DNA from: Osedax fenrisi
Lineage: Eukaryota; Annelida; Polychaeta; Sabellida; Siboglinidae
Assembly: GCA_964019155.1 (NCBI GenBank)
Contig: OZ025240.1
Coordinates: 80,747,090-80,811,089, forward strand
Direction: 5' to 3'
Length of the DNA stretch: 64,000 bases
Under the pieces are notes generated by a model. The model saw only the letters and a list, made by a program, of their open reading frames with translations. It made no database searches and was not told where the DNA came from. A program made the position numbers and the translations under genes. Every line of letters begins with the position of its first letter. Position 1 is the first letter of the stretch. Shown here one piece after another: positions 1 through 11,384 of the stretch.

Positions 1-60
1 CCAAACTTAAACCCAAACCCAAACTCAAACTTAAACCCAAACCCAAACCCAAACCCAACC
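1..60. repeat. Degenerate CCCAAA array
   Basis: Imperfect tandem hexamers of the type CCCAAA, with CTCAAA and CTTAAA variants, run to the window edge. Shorter related runs occur at 232-262. The complementary strand is TTTGGG-rich. This may be a simple repeat or a telomere-like interstitial tract. The window edge hides its true length. Confidence 0.8.
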
Positions 61-440
61 AATATATATATATGAATTAGGTAACGGAATACAGCTAAGG
101 CGACTTGTCAATTTGGTGTGGCTAACAATAGGCGGATCGTGTGTCTGCATCGAGGATACGACAGCTGACCTATTATATAGGCGAGGAGAATATAACCATA
201 ACAACGTCGGGGTATACGAACTGTATAGCTCAACCCAAACCCAACCAAAAACCCAACCCAATACGTTAGTATAACGATAAAAACACGACTACCCCGCCCG
301 CCCTCCCCCACTCCCACCCGCCCTTAAAGGATTTTTGGGCCGAGCTGCATTTCGCCATTCATCGAATTATGATTAATATTGCGTTATTTATTTATATCCT
401 ATATCGTAATCGTAATTGTAGCGTAATTTATTAAAACACG
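61..440. other. GC-richer unassigned segment
   Basis: This stretch is clearly less AT-rich than what follows and is partly bounded by CCCAAA-type runs. Minus-strand reading frames of 69-76 codons are open, but part of their length is translated simple repeat and no family is recognisable. It has a C-rich tract at 290-326. I see no convincing gene. It could be an exon edge or a promoter segment of something outside the window. Confidence 0.3.
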
Positions 441-441
441 A

Positions 442-1358
442 CTTAATTCATATAAGTATAATTTTTTTTTTAATATTTATATTTTTTTAATTATAAATAA
501 AAAACTGATTTTTTGTTACAACTCTAAATTTATGAAATTTTTGAAGTACAATATCGATTCTTAATCATTTGAAAATGTATGTATTTTAAATATTTTAAAT
601 ACATCGTATAGAACTAATTATATTTTACAATGTGCAGAAAAGATTTTGTATTTTTTATAATTTGTTACAAAGTTATTGACGTTTACCTAAGCAACATACA
701 TTTTCATAATACCGACACCATAATTGCACGTAATATCGACACCCTTTAACAAATATGCGTTATTTGTTTGTAATGTGCATGCGTTATGATAATAAAATAG
801 ACATAATAATATTAATATATAACACACCTACCTAATAATATACACATACACTTTGAATTGATTCTACTTTGAATTGATTCTACTTGGAATTAAATAGTCT
901 TTTAGAAACTATATAAAACTCCTATGTACGTACAATATTCGCATCTTAATATTTATAATATATATTATATTATATTATATTATATAATATTAAATATTAA
1001 ATATTTTCTAAAATTAATTATAGGAAAAAAACGTATGAATTGCGTGTGTTAACTAAAAGTAACGCGCATTTAATTCTGATTGGATAGTGGATATTAAATA
1101 ATATATGGTATATCTAAATATCGATATATTTAGAGTGTCGATATTATGTGACAAGGTGTCGGTATTCGAGGCAGTGCTTGTAATATCGACACCCAAGTTA
1201 TCTCAGAGTTAAACAAACTAAATTAAATGTTAAAATAGCTATTATATATTATTATACCTACTTAATACTTATAAATAAAATTTGGAAATATTTAATTGAA
1301 AATTATAAAGTTATTGTTATTTATTGTTAGGGTGTCGGTATTCGAGTACTCTCCCCTA
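442..1358 (+). mobile_element. MITE-like element family A, copy 1 (one end lost)
   Basis: It matches the reverse complement of the copy at 5238-6050 and ends in GGTGTCGGTATTCGAGTACT followed by CTCCCCTA at 1351-1358. Its left terminus is missing or diverged. Phrases of the type GTGTCGATATTA occur in both orientations at 712-750, 1137-1195 and 1330-1350. Compared with copy 2 it carries about 200 extra bases around 795-1010. There is no coding capacity, so it is non-autonomous. Confidence 0.7.
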
Positions 1359-1548
1359 TATAGGAATTTATCTAACATAACTATAGTTACTATAGTTACT
1401 ATATAGCTATAGTTACTAGAAGTGTTAAAAGTTTATAATAAATACCAGCGGGTGTATTCGAGTAATAAACTTTCATTAATATAAAGAGTCAAGTATTATC
1501 AGAAGTAGGATATTATTATTATTAGATGTATTTGAAATATATTTATGG

Positions 1549-2470
1549 TAGGGAAAAGTGACCTAATACGGGCACTTTAACAATAAATGGTCTTAACATT
1601 TTATGACTCATTATTTGTATTCACAAATTATAATATATTAATATTATATGATTATAGATATTATTGTGATTTTAAAATTTTATTTAATCTTTTAATTCCA
1701 TAGATAATGGGGCTGTCCGTATTCGGTACTCATGTCTGAATACAAACACCCTGTGTTATAATACGGACACCATATATACCAAAAGATAAATTATATAGTA
1801 TTGATAAATCAATAAGACAAATTACATTTACATTATTTATAATTAATTTGATGAACAATTTATTCTAATTTAATTAGTTAATAATTTATTTATTTTTATT
1901 ATTTTTTTATTAATAATACAATTTAAGTATCTAAAATTTAGATTCTAAATAATACAAATGTTAGATTTAGCTATATTGGTGGTATTAATATTATAACGCA
2001 CACGATTTTTATTAAATCAGAATAGTTCATATGCTGCGCACTGATTGGTTAATTGGTGTCCGTATTAAGACATCTATAGTGTCCGTATTAGGAACTTATA
2101 TGACCTCTAGATATATGCTTATAACTTAAATGAATATTTGATAACAAATATAAAAATTATATATATAATTTTAGAATGCTTTATTTTTTAATAACATGGT
2201 GTTATATTTTATATCGATACATTTGTTTATTCTTGAGAAGGTTTTTAGCTAACATTTTTTTTTATAAATTTAAAAACGTAATAACAAAATCAGTTGATTG
2301 GATATATCAGCAATATTTTGAATAATTAAAAAATAAAAAATACTTTTTTAGACTATTTATATAATTATGAATATTTTATTCATTAAACATTTTTTTGTAG
2401 GCTTTATGGTTTCTGAGATACCGAGAGTGACCGTATTCGGGCACTGTCCACTCTCAGTTACTTTCCCCTA
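1549..2470 (+). mobile_element. MITE-like element family B, copy 1 (complete)
   Basis: It begins TAGGGAAAAGTGACCTAATA and ends AGTTACTTTCCCCTA, giving imperfect inverted ends flanked by TA. GTGTCCGTATT-type phrases lie at the left end, as a cluster of three at 1712-1770, as a pair at 2056-2092, and at the right end (2428-2450). This is the same spacing plan as families A and C. The rest is AT-rich without an ORF. Confidence 0.75.
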
Positions 2471-2525
2471 CATATTTTTTAATTATGTGGAACTGATAAT
2501 ATACATTGTAAAAATCAATTTAACC

Positions 2526-2681
2526 TAATAGAATTCCAATCTATCAATATAATAACATTGTTCAAAGAACAATATTTTAATTCAAAATCAAGTATTAAAC
2601 TTAATAGAATTCCAATCTATCAATATAATAACATTGTTCAAAGAACAATATTTTAATTCAAAATCAAGTATTAAACTTAAT
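2526..2681. repeat. Tandem duplication, 76-bp unit x2
   Basis: Two consecutive copies of a 76-bp unit begin TAATAGAATTCC at 2526 and 2602 and are nearly identical. It is a recent local duplication. Confidence 0.9.
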
Positions 2682-2718
2682 ATTCAATAATAAATATATC
2701 TAGTTACATATGAAATAA

Positions 2719-2758
<40 letters not shown>

Positions 2759-4121
2759 CTGGAAAGTATAAAGTTAAGTAAATTTATATAAATAAAATGA
2801 AATATAATTTATATTAATTTAATAATTTATTTAAAAATCTGATTTATTAACATATTTTTACCTTTTTGTAATAATAATAATTATTATTATTAGGAGAATT
2901 ATATAATAATTATTATTAGAAGAATTTTTTTTTTCTGTTAATTTATAATTTTATTATATAATGTATTCACCTAAAGGGCCTCACAAGTAATATAAATATT
3001 TACTGTTGTTGTTGTCCATAGTACAGATCCTTACTGGAACTGCTTTTCTCTTCTTATTTACGGTTTGATTTTCTTTCTTTTCTTTATAATTTTTATTTTC
3101 TTTAATTTACTTTGTTTATTATTTCTTCTTTTCTTGATATATCTATATCCGTTATGTTTTAAATAGAGTTTTCATAATACTATAATGAAAATAAAAATAA
3201 TATATATATATATATATATACATTAATTCTGGTTATTAATTATGTCATTAATATGTGTCAATTTTTCACATATATATAAATAAATATAATTTATTTATAA
3301 TTTATTGATCAATGAGTATATTTTTAATTTTGTTTTTTATATGGATTTTTATTTTGTATAGTCTTGATATTATTAGTTAGATTAAACTATAGTTTATGTC
3401 CAGTTATTAGAATATTATTTATTAATATTGTTGATTTTGAAAATGGTATTTTGTAAGAGGGTTTAAAGTAAAAAACCATTACTTTAATCATATTTATTTT
3501 CATATTTTATGTATTAACTGGGTAAATGTATGTACAATGGTCGATATATATTTATACATAAATAATAATATAGAATTAAAAATGGTAACATATGTATGGT
3601 TAAGGATATAATAAACGAACATAAACATAATTAAGATATTATCAAAGTATGAGTAGAGAATAAAATATAGTTTTCACTAATTATATGAAACACGTTTGTT
3701 TGATCAATACATATTTAACCAAATCTGATATTATTATAATTATTATTAAAAGACAATTACTTATATTTGATATCTGCACGAAACAATTCATGATATTCTA
3801 CCTAAGTAAACAATGAGTGTATATAACTATAGTTCATATATGCATCATCCATAAGATAGCATTGGAATGCATTAATCTCGTGAACTATAGTTAGTCATAG
3901 TTAACGTATATCTCGTAAACTATATATATAGTTATAGTTATAGTTATAGTTATATATAACTATAGTTATAGTCCTATAGGAGATAACAGAACACGTACGT
4001 GTAGGATATTGCATCATAATGCATGATTCATAATGCATGATTCATAATACATACGAGTATAAACAATGCATTGTTATCTACTCTCTATCGAATTCAATTG
4101 TGTGTCTCCAGTGTATGTTCA
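2682..4121. other. AT-rich non-coding stretch with microsatellites
   Basis: It holds (TA)n tracts at 2723-2757 and 3193-3221, a poor TTG tract at 3004-3014, and a TATAGT-type array around 3905-3975 with repeated ATAATGCATGATTC units at 4015-4045. No ORF or RNA gene is visible. Confidence 0.6.
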
Positions 4122-4181
4122 ATGGAGAGGAGTGATACACAACAGCTGACAAAACACACACACGCACAGCTTCGTTTACAT
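4122..4181 (+). CDS. Candidate first coding exon, unknown protein
   Basis: ATG at 4122 opens 20 codons (MERSDTQQLTKHTHAQLRLH) and stops exactly before a strong donor, GTAAGT, at 4182. The segment is much less AT-rich than its surroundings. It ends in phase 0, and the next candidate exon at 6088 is open in phase 0, so the two could be joined. I do not recognise the protein. No homology can be tested here, so this rests on composition, the start codon and the splice donor only. Confidence 0.3.
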
Positions 4182-4324
4182 GTAAGTTACTTTATTATTC
4201 GCATAATTTCGTTGAATTTATAAGTTATGTTTTGGTATATTAGTTATAGGTATATCAAAATGTTATTGTATAATATATACAATCGGGAATTGATACAATA
4301 TATAATATAATAATAACTCTACAT

Positions 4325-4809
4325 CATCGATATAAAGAAAGTGGATAAGCAATTGACGCACGCAATGCATGTAAAAGATAGACACGTGAATGACACTTTT
4401 ATCGATAAATTAACAAAATGGTATCAGTGATTTTGATTGGATATTAGTCATATTATATATGTCAAATATTGAAACAGTAGTCTTTTCGTCGAAATAGATT
4501 AAAGTGACTTCTATCTATATCAATGGATTTAAATTATAAATATCAATAAAATCAATAAACTAGTATTATAACTTCAATTTAAATACACAACATTTCGAGG
4601 AATGTTGATATTATGTATTTTAAATATATAATTTTATTTTTAGTATCGATAGTATATTAAAATTGGTAGTGATTATCAATATATATGATAAATACATATT
4701 ATTATAAATAAAAAGTAGTGGGCCAGATAGTGGGTTTCGACTGCAGCGCTCGTAGCGGAAAGTGCCATACACTACATTCAATTGCTTATCCACTTTCTTT
4801 ATATCGATG
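4325..4809. mobile_element. hAT-type MITE with perfect 32-bp inverted ends
   Basis: Positions 4325-4356 and 4778-4809 are perfect inverted repeats (outer end CATCGATATAAAGAAAGTGG). The element is flanked by identical 8-bp direct repeats CTCTACAT at 4317-4324 and 4810-4817. An 8-bp target duplication is typical of hAT-class transposons, although P and Merlin elements also make 8-9 bp duplications. The 485-bp body has no ORF, so it must be moved in trans. The perfect ends suggest a fairly recent insertion. Confidence 0.85.
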
Positions 4810-4817
4810 CTCTACAT

Positions 4818-4989
4818 GTACGTACAATATAATGTTACTAAACAAAAAATGTATACATCATGTATTAATTATTAAATAATTATATCTATCGTACAGGTCT
4901 GTTGTAAAGGAAGTACAAATTAAATGTTTAAGATAATTGCTCAATTTCTTTTATTTTAGCACTGCAGTATACTGCTATATAGCTCATAG

Positions 4990-5029
<40 letters not shown>

Positions 5030-5237
5030 TTATATAGATTATATATTTATATTATAATCTATAGATTATATATAGCTATAATCTCATGTTAAGATATTTG
5101 TAATTATGAACTTTCTATCCTAATAAATATATTAAATATAATTTTAATTTTTAATAATATTTAGGTAAAATTTGTTTAATGTTATAATGTATATTTTTGA
5201 AATATCTCAACATACAGTTCTAGCTATGCACTCTTAA
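4818..5237. repeat. AT-rich spacer with (TA)n
   Basis: A (TA)n tract at 4992-5027 is followed by TATAGATTA-type repeats to about 5075. No coding signal is seen. Confidence 0.6.
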
Positions 5238-6050
5238 TAGGGGAGAGTACTTGAAACACCGACACCCTAACAATAAATCATCATAACTTTATTATTTCTC
5301 AATTAATTATTTCCAAATTGTATTTATACGTATTAAGTAGGTGTATACATATATAGCTATTTGAAAATTTAATTTAGTTTGTTTAACTTTGAGATAATAG
5401 GGGTGTCGATATTACAGGCGCTGCCTCGAATACCGACACCTTGGGACATAATATCGACACCTTACATATATTGATATTTAGATATACCATATATCATTTA
5501 ATATCCACTATCCAATCAGAATTGAATGCGCGTTACTTTTAGTTAACACACGCAATTCATACGTTTTTTTTCCTAAAATTAATGTTATCATAACGCACTC
5601 ACATTATAAACAAATAACTCTAATTGGTTAAAGGGTGTCGATATTACGTGCAATTAGGGTGTCGGTATTATGCAAATATATGTTGCTTATGTAAACATCA
5701 ATAACTTTGTAACAAATTATCTAAAATACAAAATCTTTTCGGCACATTGTAAAATATAATTAGATCTATACGATTTATTTAAAATATTTAAAAAATATAT
5801 ATTTTCAAATGATTGAGAATCGATATTGTACTTCAAAAATGTCATAAATTTAGAATTGTAACGAAAAAATCAGTTTTTTGTTTATATTTAAAAAAATATA
5901 AATATTTAAAAAAAAATTATACTTATATGAATTAGAATTATATTGATTAACATTTCATACATTAATTATTTTTTGATTGGAATTATATTTTAGGAGATCT
6001 CTAGGGTCTCGATATTACGTGCATGTCGATATTAGAGCACTCTCCCCGAT
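5238..6050 (-). mobile_element. MITE-like element family A, copy 2
   Basis: It starts TAGGGGAGAGTACTTGAAAC and ends GAGCACTCTCCCC at 6047. It lies in the opposite orientation to the copy at 442-1358 and is similar to it over about 700 bp. Phrase clusters occur at the left end (1), at 5401-5462 (3), at 5633-5668 (2) and at the right end (2). The right flank reads GATA rather than TA, so that edge is slightly altered. There is no ORF. Confidence 0.75.
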
Positions 6051-6087
6051 AAGATAACAAAATATTGTAATTATTCCAAAAATTCAG

Positions 6088-6240
6088 GCTGCTACTTCAT
6101 TTAGAATACTTGCATTAAATGTGTATCTGCACATGTTAACTTTTAATAGCTGTTATATCCCATTAAGGCATTGGCTATACAAACTACACATCCTCCAAAT
6201 TGATACACATTTACCAACTCTCATTATCAATTGGTATAAA
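6088..6240 (+). CDS. Candidate internal exon, unknown protein
   Basis: After an acceptor ending TTCAG at 6087, one frame is open for exactly 51 codons up to a donor GTATGTG at 6241. The codons use C and G more than the flanks and encode a hydrophobic, partly basic segment (for example YIPLRHWLYKLHILQIDTHL). Both boundaries are phase 0, compatible with the candidate exon at 4122-4181. The other plus-strand frames are closed early. I do not recognise the family. An unrelated chance ORF cannot be excluded. Confidence 0.3.
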
Positions 6241-6407
6241 GTATGTGAGGTTTCATATATTTTATTTCCTAATATTTTTTTATTTTAAATTTGATTTCCC
6301 CCCCCCCCACAATCACATTGGGTGAACGACTTGATATATCTTATAGCTTATAAGCTCTGCTTTTTCATTCATCAAGTCTAATGCCTACATTCTGATTATT
6401 ATATACC

Positions 6408-6475
6408 TACAGTCAATTCTCGATTAATCAGATTCGAGGGGACTTACAAAATAGCTAAGATATCGAATTATTAGT
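6408..6475 (+). mobile_element. Single pogo/Tigger-type terminus (fragment)
   Basis: TACAGTCAATTCTCGATTAA followed by a phrase ending CGAGGGGACTT resembles the ends of pogo/Tigger elements, such as the complete MITE at 14560-15102. No partner end is visible, so it is a fragment. Confidence 0.4.
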
Positions 6476-6529
6476 ATTTATAAAGGTACCAGCATATGTA
6501 ATATATATGTATATAATTATTATTATTAA

Positions 6530-6585
6530 GTTGTTGAAGTGCTTTCATCCAGTAACTTAGATGCATTTTAACTTATAATCAAATG
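6530..6585 (-). mobile_element. SINE 3'-end fragment
   Basis: The reverse complement matches the 3' part of the tRNA-derived SINE seen at 8912, 28571 and 40982: a TTATAAGT stretch, then ATCTAAGTTACTGGATGAAAG. The tRNA-like head is absent. Confidence 0.55.
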
Positions 6586-7540
6586 TATATAATGTGTCAT
6601 CGAATCCTAATATATATATATATTTACATATAAGGTATATATATATATATATATATAAGGTATATGATATATTATAATTTATTATTAAATTACATATATA
6701 TGTATTACTATACGTAAAGTTATTATAACTGAATATAATAGGCGTTAACACTAGTAATAGTACTATATAGAGTACTATAGTACTATAGTACGCATATATG
6801 CGTCAAAAGATAACAATGTTATATAAAAAGTAATATATGATATATTTTATAATTATAATATAATATAAGATACTATAATTGTATAATACTTGTTTGTTAT
6901 CAAAGTTAAAGATAATATATTATAGTAATAACTAAAATAATTATAAATAGGCAATATGTGTAAAAAGCACTGATAATAATTCGAAACATATCCTTAATAA
7001 TAAACTGTACTTAAATATCAAATATATAATAAATATATAGATTTTATAATTATATTGATTAATATGTACATATTATACGTGTATACGTATAAAGATGAAA
7101 TAGTAGTATTTTTTTAAATCATTAATTTATTTACTTGATAATTTCAATATTATTCTTAATATGCATGGAAGATTATTGCATAGCATAAAAGCACCTGTAG
7201 GATCTGAATATCTAAAACATATTCCTTCTCATTATTTACGATTAATTTTTAATACTGTCACGTGATTTAAATTTAAATTCCTAAGATTCCGTTTTCTAGT
7301 TGTTATGATTAGTAGTTATATTATGTAAGATCGGGTATTTAGTAAAGTTTTCTATGTGAAATAGTTATAAGTTTAGCTTTAATTATTATATCCACTTGTA
7401 GTATATTTATAGAAGATATTAGTACTTTTATTGAACACATTTATTATTAAAGTTTATTATACAATAGCCTGGTAATTTATTAATACATTTTTAATAAATA
7501 GGTTAAGTAAATAGAGTTATTTTTTAGTTTAGTTAAGGTA
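6586..7540. other. AT-rich stretch with one weak open segment
   Basis: It has (TA)n at 6610-6660. On the plus strand about 52 codons are open from near 7108 to a TGA at 7266, containing the segment MHGRLLHSIKAPVGSEYLKH. It begins after an AG and could be a phase-0 terminal exon after 6240, but the support is weak. Nothing else is seen. Confidence 0.3.
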
Positions 7541-7545
7541 ATGTT

Positions 7546-7590
<45 letters not shown>

Positions 7591-7592
<2 letters not shown>

Positions 7593-7765
7593 CCCCACGA
7601 CCGCACCATAGAATGGAGGGCACGAATACTAAGATCGTTGACATGACAGATAGTGTTATTCTTGAATATAACTCGGAACCCATCCTTAAACACTTGCATC
7701 CGGATAGTTTCACCAACGTAGATCTTCTTTACAACGATGAGATTAATCCGATGTGCATTTATCTG
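7591..7765. CDS. Coding-like island, strand uncertain
   Basis: A 175-bp island of ordinary base composition directly follows a (TA)n tract (7548-7590). On the plus strand one frame is open (MEGTNTKIVDMTDSVILEYN...) to a donor-like GTTACT at 7766. On the minus strand a frame is open after an acceptor AACCAG at 7763-7768, reading KIYVGETIRMQVFKDGFRVI and onward. That reading vaguely recalls the G-E-x-x-x-x-x-V-x-x-D-G-F-x-V pattern of galectin-type strands. Neither reading can be confirmed without homology or RNA data. Confidence 0.3.
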
Positions 7766-7801
7766 GTTACTATAGTAACTATATTGCAATATCCTAGATA
7801 G

Positions 7802-8859
7802 TTATATAAGTATGCATTGTACAATATTACATAAGCAAATTTGCTTTAATACATTGATATTACATACTATTACTATATATTACGTAAGCAATATATATAT
7901 ATATATATATATTGGAATTACATAATATAAGTGGATGCTAAATTAAATACATCATATATCTTCAACATATAAATATATTTATATATACGAAATTTAATAG
8001 AAAGATCCAATTGAAAACATTCTGATTATGCTTATCAAAACGTAAGTGTGTTATATAATAATAACATAATACTTTGCATTGCATAGGCGCATAATGAATT
8101 ATACTTTAATTATGATTAAACCAATATACCCTAATATATAGCCATTGTTTTATATACCGTGTTATTATACTTATAACATGGATGTAAGGTGATAACAAAA
8201 CCTGAGTTATATACTTGAAATTAATCCAGTTATGTAATCTTATGTTAAATATATTATTTTACTTATAAATTAAATTATTTCCTCTTCCCATATATAAGAA
8301 TAATATACTGCCGTATATATTAATGCCGTCTATAGACATATATGTATTGGATACTTTATACTATGTGAGAACATTAGTGATAGTTTTAATAATGCTTTTT
8401 TAAATTGTAGCAGTGCATATATGTAAATTAATTTAGTATATATATAATATGCCATATTAGTTATACTATGTATTTATAAAAAACAATACATAATTAGTTA
8501 TAATATTCGAAATTTAAAAAAAGAAGATTTATCTTTATACTTCAACACACACAAATACGATCATTGTCTGATAACCGATGAGGTTGGTTTTAGTAAATAT
8601 GTATTATTATACGTATATATAAACGGATATATTAATGTATTTAATATGTGTATTATAACATATTCCTAATTTATTAATGAAAATTGTATTAGTAAACTTT
8701 TAATACAATAATTAATCAAATAAATAAATAAATATATACATATAACATAGTAATTAAGTTTTCCTATTAATATGTTATATATAATATATACTTATCCATA
8801 CTATGTATTACATATATGTATACATACATTTTACACACCCACTCTTATACACATACATG

Positions 8860-8911
<52 letters not shown>
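7802..8911. other. AT-rich non-coding stretch
   Basis: It has (TA)n at 7890-7912 and 8863-8908 and scattered AT-rich DNA. I find no ORF, RNA gene or repeat family. Confidence 0.6.
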
Positions 8912-9210
8912 CTGCCTGTGTGGCTCAGTTGGCTAATGCGTTAGACACACAAGCAGTAGGACACGGGTTCGAGCCTCATCCGGACCATTAAAATAGGTAT
9001 TAAAATATTATTTAGAAGTGATCTAATATACTTGTGCGTATACAAATTATCGGCTCTCGTTAAAACCATGGATGCCTTAACATGAGAGCGGCTTCGAAGA
9101 GACATTATAATGCACTCTATAGAATCACATGGTTATAAGTGAAAAGGCATCTAAGTTCCAGGATTAGATGAAAGGACTCTACCAAAATAACAATATAAAA
9201 TAACAATAAA
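8912..9210 (+). mobile_element. tRNA-derived SINE, copy 1
   Basis: The head (8914-8990) is tRNA-like, with an A box TGGCTCAGTTGGCTAATGCG and a B box GGGTTCGAGCC, which are internal RNA polymerase III promoter elements. A roughly 200-bp tRNA-unrelated body follows (including CGGCTCTCGTTAAAACCATG), then an A-rich end with AACAAT repeats. The same unit recurs at 11384, 28571 and 40982(-), which shows it is a dispersed SINE and not a tRNA gene. Confidence 0.85.
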
Positions 9211-9249
9211 CATATATATAGTTATTGTATGGTCAATATATAGACATGT

Positions 9250-9533
9250 ATGGGGTATATGGCTCAGTGGGATAGTCGAAAGCTAGTAAACGCTTATAAG
9301 TAAGATGTCCCGGGTTTGATTTCAGGCATTTATTGTTTTGTTGTCTCTTGTGTTTATCAAGAACTTAAACAATAAAACAAAAAACAAGAATACAAAATGT
9401 AACTATCTATTTTGTATTCTTGTTTTTAGTTTTATTATTTAAGTTCTTGATAAACACAAGAGAAAAAACAAGAAATGCCTGAAATCAAACGCGTCCCGCG
9501 GACCTCTTACTTATAAGCGTTTACTAGCTTTCA
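9250..9533. mobile_element. tRNA-derived head-to-head hairpin
   Basis: The left part has an A-box-like TGGCTCAGTGGGATAG and a B-box-like GGGTTTGATTTC. From 9278 to 9398 the sequence is the near-perfect inverse of 9409-9532, with a 10-nt loop (GTAACTATCT). The two arms of about 122 nt differ mainly around the B box. It may be two SINE copies fused head to head or a fold-back element. A transcript would form one long hairpin. Confidence 0.7.
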
Positions 9534-9595
9534 TTGTACACGTCTATTACTTCTTGAGTGTCCATTTGTATCCGCTATTTCTATTTTATTCAATA

Positions 9596-9635
9596 TATAT
9601 ATATATATACGTGATTCAATTAATAAATATTAATA

Positions 9636-9673
<38 letters not shown>

Positions 9674-9721
9674 GTGATTCAATGAATAAATATTAATATT
9701 AATATTATATATATATATATT
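9596..9721. repeat. Two-copy AT-rich tandem repeat
   Basis: The block ACGTGATTCAATNAATAAAT plus TATTAATATTAATATT and a (TA)n tract occurs twice in a row, with a period of about 63 bp. Confidence 0.75.
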
Positions 9722-9737
9722 TATAAATATGAGGTAA

Positions 9738-10025
9738 TATGTATGTAGTCACGAACACAACCTAATAGATATGTATGTAGTAACGAACACAACCTAATAG
9801 ATATGTATGTAGTCACGAACACAACCTAATAGATATGTATGTAGTCACTAACACAACCTAATAGATATGTATGTAGTCACGAACACAACCTAATAGATAT
9901 GTATGTAGTCACGAACACAACCTAATAGATATGTATGTAGTCACGAACACAACATAATAGATATGTATGTAGTCACGAACACAACCTAATAGATATGTAT
10001 GTAGTCACGAACACAACCTAATAGA
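9738..10025. repeat. Minisatellite, 32-bp unit x9
   Basis: Nine consecutive 32-bp units start TATGTATGTAGTCACGAACA at 9738, 9770, 9802 and so on. Only three single-base variants are seen (units 2, 4 and 7). The homogeneity points to recent expansion. Confidence 0.95.
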
Positions 10026-10260
10026 TATGCGTTACTAACGCATATTACGTAATTTACACAGAATAAAAGCACGATAAGGAATGGAGATGAACTTTTGCTA
10101 GGCTACGCACCGGTTAGCCTCCATTAGTCACGATGTACGTTGTAATGAGTTACACATTGTTACGTCATAGCTATTACGTGACGACTTCATCACATCATCG
10201 TATGCACCACTGTTAAGTACGCGTATGTATATAACACGATATTCGTTGTACAATGATGTA
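10026..10260. other. GC-richer segment with ACGT-type motifs
   Basis: It directly follows the minisatellite. Repeated TACGTAA, TTACGTCA and TTACGTGACG motifs resemble CREB/ATF-type sites. One plus frame stays open for about 32 codons to a TAA near 10217, but no splice or start signal supports it. It may be regulatory. That is inference from motif density only. Confidence 0.25.
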
Positions 10261-10896
10261 GGTGTTCCTATATATATATATACGGGTGTATATATATACG
10301 TATATATTCGTATATATACGTATACGTATATGAATAATATACAAATATAAATTGAAATAATTTAAATATATACATATACATACATATATTAAACTAGTTA
10401 ATTATATATATATACGTAATCGATGTAAATAAAAGACACATCGATGATATATGTATGTAATAATAGTAATATAAATATTACATATAAATAATATAGAAAA
10501 AACAATAAGCCATATTAATTAAATTTTAAAATAGGAAGATACATTTTTTAATTTTAATATTATGAATAATTTGAATAACTTACTTTTTGATATTATGCTG
10601 ATATACATATTACAAATACATCATCTGTATCAACTGATATGGACATCATGGGATATTTATTAACACTTTAAGGTTTTTTCTTGAATGTTTTCCAATTACT
10701 ATATATTGGTTAATATGTATTATAATACAGAAAAATGAAATAAAGAAAATATAAATATAAATATAATCAAGTTAAATTAAAATATATGTAATATATATAT
10801 AGTATGTTCTAATTATTAAACAATTATTAACATTGAATAACTATAATATATTAGTATATGATTAATTAAATTGTATTTATATACTGTTTATAAAAA

Positions 10897-10929
<33 letters not shown>

Positions 10930-11318
10930 TATAATGTATATATGATTTACGAGAAAGTAAGATATGAATACGTATAGGCTTCAATATTATCTACATTTAC
11001 ACACTATTCATATTCACTCGTAGAAACAATACAATATATATATATATATATATGTCATACTATATTATAAGTATAATATCAATAGTTATTGACAAGTCAC
11101 GAGTAAAAGTATATAGCTTATATGTAAATGTAATATATTATCAAATTTAAAAAATCTAGAAATTTGTGTTCGAAAGATTTGCCAAGTGTGTCGAAAAAAA
11201 AGAATCTGTAATAGATATCCTATTAGAAATCAACAAGTTAGTATACATGTATACAAATCTTATTATAATAGTAACTATAGTAATATAAATACATGATATA
11301 TATATAATATAATATATA

Positions 11319-11383
<65 letters not shown>
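10261..11383. other. AT-rich non-coding stretch
   Basis: It holds ATACGTATA-type palindromic repeats at 10262-10335 and (TA)n at 10895-10925, 11035-11052 and 11329-11380. No genes are seen. Confidence 0.6.

Positions 11384-11384
<1 letters not shown>

Noticed and set aside
1137..1350. CRISPR-like repeats in the GTGTCGATATTA clusters
   Set aside because: The phrases occur in both orientations with irregular spacing inside eukaryotic MITEs. There is no regular repeat-spacer array and no cas genes.
8914..8990. A functional tRNA gene
   Set aside because: A and B boxes are present, but the sequence recurs with the same 200-bp non-tRNA body at three other sites and shows no convincing cloverleaf, so it is a SINE head.
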